This document shows positions 19,722-27,517 of a stretch of 64,000 bases of DNA, piece by piece; the first letter of the stretch is position 1, and each line of letters starts with the position of its first letter. This DNA is from Mesorhizobium sp. dw_380 (GTDB taxonomy: Bacteria; Pseudomonadota; Alphaproteobacteria; Rhizobiales; Rhizobiaceae), in NCBI RefSeq assembly GCF_018588885.1, contig NZ_JAFFIW010000009.1, forward strand, positions 124,001-188,000, in the 5' to 3' direction. The notes beneath the pieces are model-generated. The model had not been told where the DNA came from. It worked only from the letters and a program-made list of their open reading frames with translations, and did not search any database. The translations under genes and the position numbers were made by a program.

Positions 19722-21028
19722 CAAGCTTCCCCAAACACTCGCCTGAAAATCGTATCGACATGCTTGGTGTGGTAACCCAGGTCGAATTTCTCGCGGATCT
19801 CGGCTTCGGGAAGAGCCGCGGTCACTTCCTTGTCGGCCAAAAGTTCTTCAAGGAAATCAGCGCCTTGTTCCCACACCTTCATGGCGTTGCGTTGAACCAG
19901 CCGGTAGGAGTCCTCGCGCGACAGGCCGGCCTGCGTCAACGCCAGCATCACGCGCTGCGAATGCACCAGGCCGCGGAACTTGTTCATGTTCTTCAGCATG
20001 TTCTCGGGATAGACGACCAGCTTGTCGATGACGCTGGTCAGCCGCGACAGCGCGAAATCGAGCGTCACCGTGGCGTCCGGGCCGATCATGCGCTCGACCG
20101 AGGAGTGCGAAATGTCGCGCTCGTGCCAGAGCGCCACATTCTCCATCGCCGGCAGTGCCATGGAACGCACCATGCGGGCAAGGCCGGTGAGGTTTTCCGT
20201 CAGCACTGGGTTGCGCTTATGCGGCATCGCCGACGAGCCTTTCTGGCCCGGCGAGAAAAATTCTTCGGCTTCCAGCACCTCGGTGCGCTGCAGATGTCGG
20301 ATTTCGACAGCCAGCCGCTCGATCGACGAGGCGATGACGCCGAGGGTGGCAAAGAACATGGCGTGGCGGTCGCGCGGGATCACTTGCGTCGACACCGGCT
20401 CCGGCTTCAACCCGAGCTTGGCCGCCACATGTTCCTCGACATAGGGCTCGATGTTGGCAAAGGTGCCGACCGCGCCTGAGATGGCGCAGGTTGCGATATC
20501 CTCGCGCGCGTGCACCAGCCTCTCGCGGCAGCGCGAGAATTCGGCATAGGCCTGCGCCAGCTTGATGCCGAAGGTTGTCGGCTCGGCATGGATGCCGTGG
20601 CTGCGGCCGATGGTGACGGTGTCCTTGTGCTCGAAGGCACGGCGCTTGAGCGCGGCAAGCAGGCCGTCAATGTCGGCGAGCAGGATGTCGCTGGCCCGGG
20701 TGAGCTGGACGGCAAAGCAGGTGTCGAGAACATCCGACGATGTCATGCCCTGGTGGATGAAGCGCGCATCCGGTCCGACGAATTCAGCAAGATGGGTCAG
20801 GAAGGCGATGACGTCATGCTTGGTGACGCGTTCGATCTCGTCGATCTTCTCGACGTCGAATTTCGCCGCGCCACCCTTTTCCCAGATTGTTTTCGCAGCC
20901 GCTTTCGGGATGACGCCGAGTTCGGCCAGCGCGTCGCAGGCGTGGGCCTCGATTTCGAACCAGATGCGAAACCGGGTTTCGGGCGACCAGATGGCGACCA
21001 TTTCCGGCCTGGAATAGCGTGGGATCAT
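19721..21028 (-). CDS. purB: Adenylosuccinate lyase
   Basis: 435 residues of the fumarase/aspartase superfamily. The signature loop GSSAMPHKRNP is intact, as are TSSDVLDT and GRSHGIHAEPT (catalytic His region). PurB acts twice in purine synthesis, on SAICAR (made by PurC, encoded 4.5 kb away) and on adenylosuccinate. Starts with MIPRYSRPEM, as in other family members. Confidence 0.97.
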   Translation of the reverse strand: MIPRYSRPEMVAIWSPETRFRIWFEIEAHACDALAELGVIPKAAAKTIWEKGGAAKFDVEKIDEIERVTKHDVIAFLTHLAEFVGPDARFIHQGMTSSDVLDTCFAVQLTRASDILLADIDGLLAALKRRAFEHKDTVTIGRSHGIHAEPTTFGIKLAQAYAEFSRCRERLVHAREDIATCAISGAVGTFANIEPYVEEHVAAKLGLKPEPVSTQVIPRDRHAMFFATLGVIASSIERLAVEIRHLQRTEVLEAEEFFSPGQKGSSAMPHKRNPVLTENLTGLARMVRSMALPAMENVALWHERDISHSSVERMIGPDATVTLDFALSRLTSVIDKLVVYPENMLKNMNKFRGLVHSQRVMLALTQAGLSREDSYRLVQRNAMKVWEQGADFLEELLADKEVTAALPEAEIREKFDLGYHTKHVDTIFRRVFGEA

Positions 21029-21175
21029 CGGTCAGTCCTGACATATCGAGAGGTTTGTCCGCGTCCTAACAGAGGCGGACCAAATGCTCAACGCCGCTGC
21101 CGCGCAAAGCAGAGGCTCGATGCATCCAATCGGCTGGTCATTTGTTATTGTCGGCAGTCCCAATGGAGAACCACC

Positions 21176-21430
21176 ATGACCGACACCAGCAAAATTCGTG
21201 AGCATATGGAAGTCGTCGGCGCCGATGGCGTGCATGTCGGCACTGTCGACAAGGTCGACGGCCAGCGTATCAAGCTGAGCAAGGCTGACAGCGGCCAGGG
21301 CTCTCATAGGGGCCATCACCATTACGTCCCCCTGGCCCTGGTTGCCGAGGTCGACGGCAAGAAGGTGTGGCTGTCCGCGAATTCCGATGTCGCGGTGACC
21401 TTCGAGGAAGAAAAGTCCGATCCGCTTTGA
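21176..21430 (+). CDS. DUF2171 family protein
   Basis: 84 residues: IREHMEVVGADGVHVGTVDKVDGQRIKLSK followed by a His-rich HHHYVPLALV segment. This PRC-barrel-like pattern is DUF2171, a small cytoplasmic family of unknown role common in rhizobia and often in stress regulons. The ATG at 21176 has a GGAGAA ribosome-binding site 6 bp upstream. Divergent from purB and convergent with the P1 peptidase gene, 9 bp away. Confidence 0.85.
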   Translation: MTDTSKIREHMEVVGADGVHVGTVDKVDGQRIKLSKADSGQGSHRGHHHYVPLALVAEVDGKKVWLSANSDVAVTFEEEKSDPL

Positions 21431-21439
21431 TCGTCGACG

Positions 21440-22462
21440 TCAGCCGCGATGTGACCAGACCGGGAACAGGTCGTTGTCGGCTGGCGTCGCGGCAAACACG
21501 CCGCGGCTGATGGCGCGCGCCATGGTGGCGCCGGCCGCGGCATAGAGGTCGATTGCCGCATCGGCTTCGAGCCGGATGCCGCTTTTGCCGGTCGCCAGCG
21601 CGAACACCAGATCGCCGTCAGCCGGCGTGTGCGTCGGCCAGATGGCGCGCACGAAGCCGTCATGCGCCGACATCGCCAGGCGTTTCGCGGCGGCTTTGGT
21701 TAGGACCGCGTCCGTGGCGATGACGGCGATGGTTGTGTTGCCGCCGGTCTCCATCTGCTTCCCGGCATGCTTGTCGCGGTATTTCAGCAGAATTTTCTTC
21801 GCATCCTTCGGCATTGGTGAGGGATAACCGAGCCCGCCGAACTCGTCGCCGATTTCGAACGGCGCCGCCCAGAAGTGGCGGGTTCCGCTGACAGTCACCG
21901 ATCCGGTCGGGTTGACGGCGGCCAGCGCACCGATGGTGACGCCACTGTCCAGCAGCGTCGAGGCGGAGCCCAGCCCGCCCTTCAGCCCGGCGGTCAACGC
22001 ACCCGTGCCGGCGCCGGCCGTGCCGAGCTGGAAGTCGGTGGCGGCGGATTGCGCTGCCTCATAGCCGAGGTCGCGGTAAGGCGGATAGCGGCCCCAATCC
22101 TTGTCGCCGCCATTGCGCAGGTCGAACAGGATTGCCGCCGGCACGATCGGCACGCGAAAGCCGCCCACCTCGAAACCGATGCCACGTTCGCGCAGCGCCG
22201 CCTGCACGCCGGACGCCGCGTCGAGGCCGAAAGCCGAACCGCCCGACAGCACCACGGCATGGACCGCCTCGACCGAATTGTGCGGTTCGAGCAAATCCGT
22301 CTCGCGCGTGCCCGGCGCGCCCCCCAGGATCTGGACACCGGCCACCGCCGGTTCATCGCAAAGCACAGCCGTCACGCCGGACTTCAGCCTGGCGTCGGAA
22401 GCATTGCCGACAGTGAGGCCGGCAACATCGGTGATCAGATTGCGCGGACCGGTGCGGAACAT
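21440..22462 (-). CDS. P1 family peptidase (DmpA/L-aminopeptidase type)
   Basis: 340 residues with the DmpA/Ntn-like fold signatures: LSGGSAFGLDAASGV (about 72-86) and the autoprocessing site GNTTIAVIATDA, where a Thr at 243 or 244 would become the N-terminal nucleophile. The family includes D-/L-aminopeptidases and beta-peptidyl aminopeptidases. The start codon overlaps the stop of the upstream ABC binding-protein gene by 1 bp (TGATG), so the two are translationally coupled, suggesting the peptidase acts on an imported peptide or amino-acid amide. Confidence 0.88.
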   Translation of the reverse strand: MFRTGPRNLITDVAGLTVGNASDARLKSGVTAVLCDEPAVAGVQILGGAPGTRETDLLEPHNSVEAVHAVVLSGGSAFGLDAASGVQAALRERGIGFEVGGFRVPIVPAAILFDLRNGGDKDWGRYPPYRDLGYEAAQSAATDFQLGTAGAGTGALTAGLKGGLGSASTLLDSGVTIGALAAVNPTGSVTVSGTRHFWAAPFEIGDEFGGLGYPSPMPKDAKKILLKYRDKHAGKQMETGGNTTIAVIATDAVLTKAAAKRLAMSAHDGFVRAIWPTHTPADGDLVFALATGKSGIRLEADAAIDLYAAAGATMARAISRGVFAATPADNDLFPVWSHRG

Positions 22463-23535
22463 CAGTTGCTTTCCAGGGGCACGAAGCGCGTGCCGTCGAA
22501 GCGGAAGACGCGGTAGGGGCTCTGGCTAAGGTCGCCCTTGGCATCAAAGCGGATCGGCCCGATCGCCGTGGTGAAATCATGCCCGGTCAGCGCCTCGGTC
22601 AGCGGCCTGCCCGAGGTTTCGGACAAGGCCGTTGCCGCCTTGGCGATCTCGACCGCCGCATAGGCAGGCAGCGTATAACCGTCCGGCACGATCTTTTGCG
22701 CGGCGAAGCTCTCCAGCACTTTTGGGTCGGCGACATCGGCCCATTCGGGCGGCGCGATCATCAGCGTGCCCGTCGCATAGGGCACGTCGCCGGGCGGCGT
22801 GCGCAGATTTTCGCCGCCGGCAAAGACAATGCTGGCCTGGAGCTGCGCGGCATCGCGGGCCATGATGGCAATGTCGTCGCCGTCGCCACCGGCAAAAACA
22901 TGCGTGGCGCCAGCCTTTTTCAACCGCCCGACCAAGCCGATCTGGTTGTCGAGCTGCGGGCGGAACGTGTCGACGAAGACAGGTTTCAGCGCCGCCTGCT
23001 CCGCCGCCGCGCGAAACGTCTCGGCGATCTCGCGGCCGTAGATGGTACCGTCGTCGATGATGGCGAACAGTGCGTTCTGCCACAGGCGGGTGAGGGTGGA
23101 GGCAACGGCATTGCGCTCATCGTCGCCGCGCGGCCCGAGGCGATAGACCGGCCAGCCGGTCTTGCCGCGGCGGTCGGTCAGGCTTTCCGTTCGCACGCCG
23201 ACGGTGATGACGGGAATATTTGCGTCCTTGAGGATCGGCATCGCCGCTTCGATAGCGTCCGTGCAGAGAAAGCCGACCACGACATTGACCTTGGCCGCTG
23301 CGAAGTCCCTGGCAGCGGCGGCGCCGCCGTCGGCGGTGCAGGCGTCATCCAGGGTCTTGAGTTCGACGCCATTTGTTTCTGCCGCGTGCCCGGCACCGGC
23401 CTGGATCTGCTTGCCGAGGATGGCCGATGGTCCCGACAGCGGCGCGGCAACGCCGATCGTGAGCGTCTGGGCGCTGGCGGCGCCGGCCGCGAACAGCCAG
23501 GCCAGCGCGGCGGATATCGTTGCCCCGGGTCGCAT
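22462..23535 (-). CDS. Branched-chain amino-acid type ABC transporter substrate-binding protein
   Basis: About 357 residues from the ATG at 23535, with a signal peptide (MRPGATISAALAWLFAAGAASAQ). The body matches the Leu/Ile/Val-binding (Peripla_BP_6) family: LTIGVAAPLSGPSAILGKQIQAG, VVGFLCTDAIEAAMPIL and a RFDAKGD C-terminal segment. No permease or ATPase genes are nearby, so it is an orphan receptor or serves a distant transporter. It is coupled to the P1 peptidase gene. Confidence 0.85.
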   Translation of the reverse strand: MRPGATISAALAWLFAAGAASAQTLTIGVAAPLSGPSAILGKQIQAGAGHAAETNGVELKTLDDACTADGGAAAARDFAAAKVNVVVGFLCTDAIEAAMPILKDANIPVITVGVRTESLTDRRGKTGWPVYRLGPRGDDERNAVASTLTRLWQNALFAIIDDGTIYGREIAETFRAAAEQAALKPVFVDTFRPQLDNQIGLVGRLKKAGATHVFAGGDGDDIAIMARDAAQLQASIVFAGGENLRTPPGDVPYATGTLMIAPPEWADVADPKVLESFAAQKIVPDGYTLPAYAAVEIAKAATALSETSGRPLTEALTGHDFTTAIGPIRFDAKGDLSQSPYRVFRFDGTRFVPLESN

Positions 23536-23715
23536 CCTGCCGAAGAATTCCTCCAAGCCCGCGATAACAGCGCGAGCACCAGTTCCCGCCAAGACCTAAA
23601 GGCTGCCCGGCCTTGGTGCAACACGCGAATTCGGGATATGGGCCAAGCACTTCGCTTGTGGCGTGTCGTATGTCGCCATATATAGCGGTAGGGTTTCTGG
23701 CTGTGGAAAATTCCT

Positions 23716-24243
23716 GTGCTGAAGAAGAATGACATTGGACCGCAGGCCTATCGCGACGCGATGAGCCATTTTGCCGGTCACGTCCATGTGGTGACCACCG
23801 ATGGGCCCGCCGGCAAGCGTGGCGCGACGGTGATCGCTGCCTGTTCGGTGTCGGATACGCCGCCGACCATCCTGGTCTGCCTCAACCGCGAGAACCCCAA
23901 GAACGAGCCGTTCGTGAAAAACGGACGATTTGCCCTGAACACGCTGGCTTCGCACCAGCAGCCGCTCTCGGTCGGTTTTTCCGGCATGACCGGTCTTCCG
24001 GTCGAGGAGCGTTTCGCGCTCGGCGAATGGGATGTGATTTCCACCGGCGCGCCGACGCTGAAGGGCGCCCTTGCGGTGTTCGACTGCGAGCTGATCGACA
24101 CCAAGGACCTGGCCACCCATCGTGTGCTTTTTGGCAAGGTGACAGGCCTGCGCATGGGCGATAATTTGCGGCCGCTGATCTATCACGCCCGCGGCTACCA
24201 TGTCCTGGAGAGCGGAGCGGCGGCATTCACGGAGAACGAATGA
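23716..24243 (+). CDS. Flavin reductase domain protein (FMN-binding)
   Basis: 175 residues. The flavin reductase-like fold is seen in FAGHVHVVTTDG, AACSVSDTPPTILVCLN and FALNTLA. Members reduce FMN or FAD with NAD(P)H for partner oxygenases or bind FMN themselves. Its stop overlaps the CoxD start by 4 bp (ATGA), making it the first gene of the molybdo-enzyme maturation operon, an unusual partner for that system. Several in-frame starts are possible; MLKKNDIGPQAYRD is the most family-like. Confidence 0.85.
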   Translation: MLKKNDIGPQAYRDAMSHFAGHVHVVTTDGPAGKRGATVIAACSVSDTPPTILVCLNRENPKNEPFVKNGRFALNTLASHQQPLSVGFSGMTGLPVEERFALGEWDVISTGAPTLKGALAVFDCELIDTKDLATHRVLFGKVTGLRMGDNLRPLIYHARGYHVLESGAAAFTENE

Positions 24244-25169
24244 CCGAGCTGAAACCGCGCCCCGCGCCGCGGACGATCGACGAGACGCTCGATCTCCTGA
24301 CCGGCGCGGACTATGTGGCCGACCGGTCGCTGGCGACCGTGCTTTTCCTGTCGCTGCGCATGAACCGGCCCTTGTTCCTCGAGGGCGAGGCCGGCGTCGG
24401 CAAGACCGAGATCGCCAAGGTCTTGGCGCAGGCGCTTGGGCGCCGCCTGATACGCCTGCAATGCTATGAGGGGCTCGATGTCTCCTCGGCTGTCTATGAG
24501 TGGAACTACGCCGCGCAGATGATCGAGATCCGCATGGAGGAGGCGGCCGGCAAGGTTGATCGCTCCGCCATGGAACGCAATGTGTTCTCCGAAAAATACC
24601 TGATCCGCCGCCCGGTGCTCGATGCGCTGACCGGCAAGGCAGGTGCCGCGCCAGTCTTCCTGATCGACGAACTCGACCGCACCGACGAAGCCTTCGAAGC
24701 CTTCCTGCTTGAAATCCTGTCCGACTTCCAGGTGACGGTGCCCGAACTCGGCACCATCAAGGCGGAGGAGCCGCCGATCGTCATTATCACCACAAACCGC
24801 ACCCGTGAGATCCACGACGCGCTGAAGCGGCGTTGTCTCTATCACTGGGTCGATTATCCCAATGCCGAGCGGGAACTGGAGATCGTGCGCCGCAAGGTGC
24901 CGCAGGCCAACCAGCGGCTCTCGGCGGAGGTGGTCTCCTTCATCCAGAAACTGCGCCAGATGGAGCTGTTCAAGGTGCCGGGCGTCGCCGAAACCATCGA
25001 TTGGGCCGGTGCGCTGACCGAACTCGACAAGGTGGCGCTCGACCCTGAGACGGTGTCCGACACGATCGGCGTGCTGCTGAAATACCAGGACGACATTGCC
25101 CGGATCGAACAGGGCGAAGGCCGGCGCATCCTCAACGAGGTGAAGTCCGAGCTTTCGGCGGCGGAGTAG
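24240..25169 (+). CDS. MoxR-family AAA+ ATPase, CoxD-like
   Basis: 309 residues. Walker A GEAGVGKT at 49-56, Walker B FLIDELDR around 140-147 (Asp143, Glu144), sensor region IIITTNRTRE. In Oligotropha, CoxD with CoxE and CoxF matures the [CuSMoO2] centre of aerobic CO dehydrogenase; related MoxR/VWA pairs serve other metalloenzymes. Followed 3 bp later by the CoxE-like VWA gene, its expected partner. Confidence 0.92.
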   Translation: MTELKPRPAPRTIDETLDLLTGADYVADRSLATVLFLSLRMNRPLFLEGEAGVGKTEIAKVLAQALGRRLIRLQCYEGLDVSSAVYEWNYAAQMIEIRMEEAAGKVDRSAMERNVFSEKYLIRRPVLDALTGKAGAAPVFLIDELDRTDEAFEAFLLEILSDFQVTVPELGTIKAEEPPIVIITTNRTREIHDALKRRCLYHWVDYPNAERELEIVRRKVPQANQRLSAEVVSFIQKLRQMELFKVPGVAETIDWAGALTELDKVALDPETVSDTIGVLLKYQDDIARIEQGEGRRILNEVKSELSAAE

Positions 25170-25172
25170 GCC

Positions 25173-26417
25173 ATGCTGCGCTCCCAACCGAAAGAGGCCA
25201 TGCCGCACGGGCGCATCGCCGACAACATCGTCTATTTTGCCCGCACCTTGCGCAAGGCCGGCATGCGGGTGGGGCCGGCTTCGGTCAAGGACGCCATCGA
25301 GGCGGTGCTGGCCGCCGGCATCGGTTCGCGCGATGATTTCTACTGGACGCTGCACGCCGTGCTGGTCTCACGGCACGAGGACCACGCTACTTTCGACGAA
25401 GCTTTCCGCCTGTTCTGGAAGTCGCGTGAGTTGATCGAGAAACTGCTGGCGATGTTTTCGCCGGTTGCGCCCGACGTCAGGGAGAAGCAGAAGCCGCGCG
25501 CGGCCGAGAACCGCGTCAGCCAGGCGATGTTCGAAGGCCACCAGAAGAACCAGCCGCCTCAGGAGGTTCCGGAGATCGAGGTCGATGCCCGCTTCACATT
25601 TTCCGGCAATGAGGTGCTGCGGGGCAAGGACTTTGCCCAGATGAACGCCGCCGAGATGGCCGACGCCAGGAAGGCGATCGCAGAGATGCGGCTGCCTATC
25701 GACATGGTGCGGACCAGGCGCTTCAAGGCCGATGCGCATGGCCGCCGCGTCGACCCGCGCGCCATGATGCGTTTGGCTGCGCGCACCGGCGGCGAGCTGA
25801 TCCTGCCCAAATTCCGCCTGGCCCGCGAAGTCCACCCGCCGCTGGTGGTGCTGGCCGACATTTCCGGTTCGATGAGCCAATATACGCGCATCTTTCTGCA
25901 CTTCCTGCATGCGCTGACGGAAAAACGCCGGCGCGTGCACACTTTCGTCTTCGGCACGCGGTTGACCAATCTGACCCGGCAGATGCGCCATCGCGATCCC
26001 GATGCCGCCCTTGCCGATTGTTCGGCGGCGGTCAAGGACTGGTCTGGCGGTACGCGCATCGGTGACACGCTGGCCGAGTTCAACCTGATATGGTCGCGGC
26101 GCGTGCTGGGGCAGGGTGCGGTGGTGCTTCTGATCACCGATGGGCTGGAGCGCGACGATGTCGCCGGGCTTGCGCAGGAGATGGAGCGGCTGCACAAATC
26201 CTGCCGGCGGCTGATCTGGCTGAATCCGTTGCTGCGCTTCGACGGTTTCCAGGCGCGCGCTCGCGGCGTCAAGGCGATGCTGCCGCATGTCGACGAATTC
26301 CGCTCGGTGCACAATCTCGACGCGCTCGCCGACCTCTGCGCCTCGCTCGACAAGAAATCGGCGATTTCAGTCGATCCACGGCGATGGATGGAAGCTGGCG
26401 CGGGGCTCGCCGCATAA
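25173..26417 (+). CDS. VWA domain-containing CoxE family protein
   Basis: 414 residues. The C-terminal von Willebrand A domain carries the MIDAS motif DISGSMS at 229-235, with later Thr and Asp ligands in WSGGTRIGDT and LLITDGLERDD. The N-terminal half is the helical CoxE extension. CoxE is recruited with the CoxD ATPase to insert or sulfurate the metal site of molybdenum hydroxylases. ATG at 25173 directly follows coxD; coupling is likely. Confidence 0.9.
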   Translation: MLRSQPKEAMPHGRIADNIVYFARTLRKAGMRVGPASVKDAIEAVLAAGIGSRDDFYWTLHAVLVSRHEDHATFDEAFRLFWKSRELIEKLLAMFSPVAPDVREKQKPRAAENRVSQAMFEGHQKNQPPQEVPEIEVDARFTFSGNEVLRGKDFAQMNAAEMADARKAIAEMRLPIDMVRTRRFKADAHGRRVDPRAMMRLAARTGGELILPKFRLAREVHPPLVVLADISGSMSQYTRIFLHFLHALTEKRRRVHTFVFGTRLTNLTRQMRHRDPDAALADCSAAVKDWSGGTRIGDTLAEFNLIWSRRVLGQGAVVLLITDGLERDDVAGLAQEMERLHKSCRRLIWLNPLLRFDGFQARARGVKAMLPHVDEFRSVHNLDALADLCASLDKKSAISVDPRRWMEAGAGLAA

Positions 26418-26467
26418 CCATATGTTTTCTCGGCTCCTTGGAAAAACAGACCCTGAGGGAAGCAACG

Positions 26468-26806
26468 ATGAGCGACAGTCTTTATCTCGACGAAGCCCGC
26501 GATCCGCTGATCATTGCGGAAGGTTGGATGAAGGACGGCAAGGATGTCGCTATCGCGACCGTGGTCGAGACCTGGGGTTCGGCGCCACGCCCGGTCGGCA
26601 GCCACCTTGTCATCGACGCGGACGGCAATTTCCACGGATCGGTTTCGGGCGGCTGCGTCGAGGGCGCGGTGGTGACCGAAGCGATCGATGTCATCGGCTC
26701 TGGCAAGGCCAAAATGCTGGAATTCGGTGTTGCCGACGAGACCGCCTGGCAGGTCGGCCTGTCCTGTGGTGGCCGCATCAAGGTCTATGTCGAGAGGCTT
26801 GGCTGA
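26468..26806 (+). CDS. XdhC/CoxI N-terminal domain protein
   Basis: 112 residues equal to the N-terminal XdhC/CoxI module only: VAIATVVETWGSAPRPVGSHLVI, then SVSGGCVEGAVV and a WQVGLSCGGRIKVYVE end with the conserved cysteines. XdhC binds the sulfurated molybdenum cofactor and delivers it to xanthine dehydrogenase-type enzymes. In many bacteria this module is fused to the Rossmann domain encoded by the next gene, 6 bp downstream; here they are separate. Confidence 0.9.
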   Translation: MSDSLYLDEARDPLIIAEGWMKDGKDVAIATVVETWGSAPRPVGSHLVIDADGNFHGSVSGGCVEGAVVTEAIDVIGSGKAKMLEFGVADETAWQVGLSCGGRIKVYVERLG

Positions 26807-26812
26807 TCTACG

Positions 26813-27517
26813 ATGGATCCGTATGCGCTGAAAACCCTCAACGCCGAACGACGCGCCCGCCGTGCGGCGATCCTCGTCACCGATCTCGGCGATGGTCGCG
26901 ATCGCATCGTGCGCGAGGGCGATCTGGTTGCCGGCGATCTCGGCGCCGCGATCGCCAAGGCGTTTCGATCCGGCAATTCCGGTACCGTCGAGGCGGAAGG
27001 GCGGAGCTTCTTTCTCAACGCACATCTTCCGCAGCCGCGGCTTGTGGTGATCGGCGCGGTCCATATCAGCCAGGCGCTGGCGCCAATGGCCAGGATCGCG
27101 GGCTATCCCGTGGAGATCATCGATCCGCGCACCGCCTTTGCCACACCGGACCGCTTTCCCGATGTCGCCTTGCATGCCGAGTGGCCGGAAGACGTGCTGA
27201 AGCGCCAGCCGCTCGACAGCTACACGGCGCTTGCCGCCGTTACGCATGATCCGAAGATCGACGATTTCGCGCTGAAAGCGGCGCTTGAGGCGAACTGCTT
27301 CTATGTCGGGGCGCTTGGCAGCCGCAAGACGCACGCCAAGCGCGTCGAACGCTTGCTGGCGCTGGGCGCGCGTGCCGAGCGGATCGCAGGCATTCATGCG
27401 CCGATCGGGCTCGACATCGGTGCCGCGAGCCCCGCCGAGATCGCCGTCGCCATTCTCGCGCAGGCCATCCTTGCCTTTCGCTCGCGCGGCCTCGATGCCA
27501 AAGGCGCGGCGGCGTGA
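26813..27517 (+). CDS. XdhC Rossmann domain protein
   Basis: 234 residues. N-terminal part AILVTDLGDGRDRIVREGD, then the XdhC Rossmann domain: LVVIGAVHISQALAPMARIAGY, IIDPRTAFATPDRFP, VTHDPKIDDFAL and GSRKTHAKRV. Together with the preceding gene it reconstitutes a full XdhC/CoxF-type chaperone that binds MoCo. Its stop overlaps the start of the next gene by 4 bp. Confidence 0.92.
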   Translation: MDPYALKTLNAERRARRAAILVTDLGDGRDRIVREGDLVAGDLGAAIAKAFRSGNSGTVEAEGRSFFLNAHLPQPRLVVIGAVHISQALAPMARIAGYPVEIIDPRTAFATPDRFPDVALHAEWPEDVLKRQPLDSYTALAAVTHDPKIDDFALKAALEANCFYVGALGSRKTHAKRVERLLALGARAERIAGIHAPIGLDIGAASPAEIAVAILAQAILAFRSRGLDAKGAAA

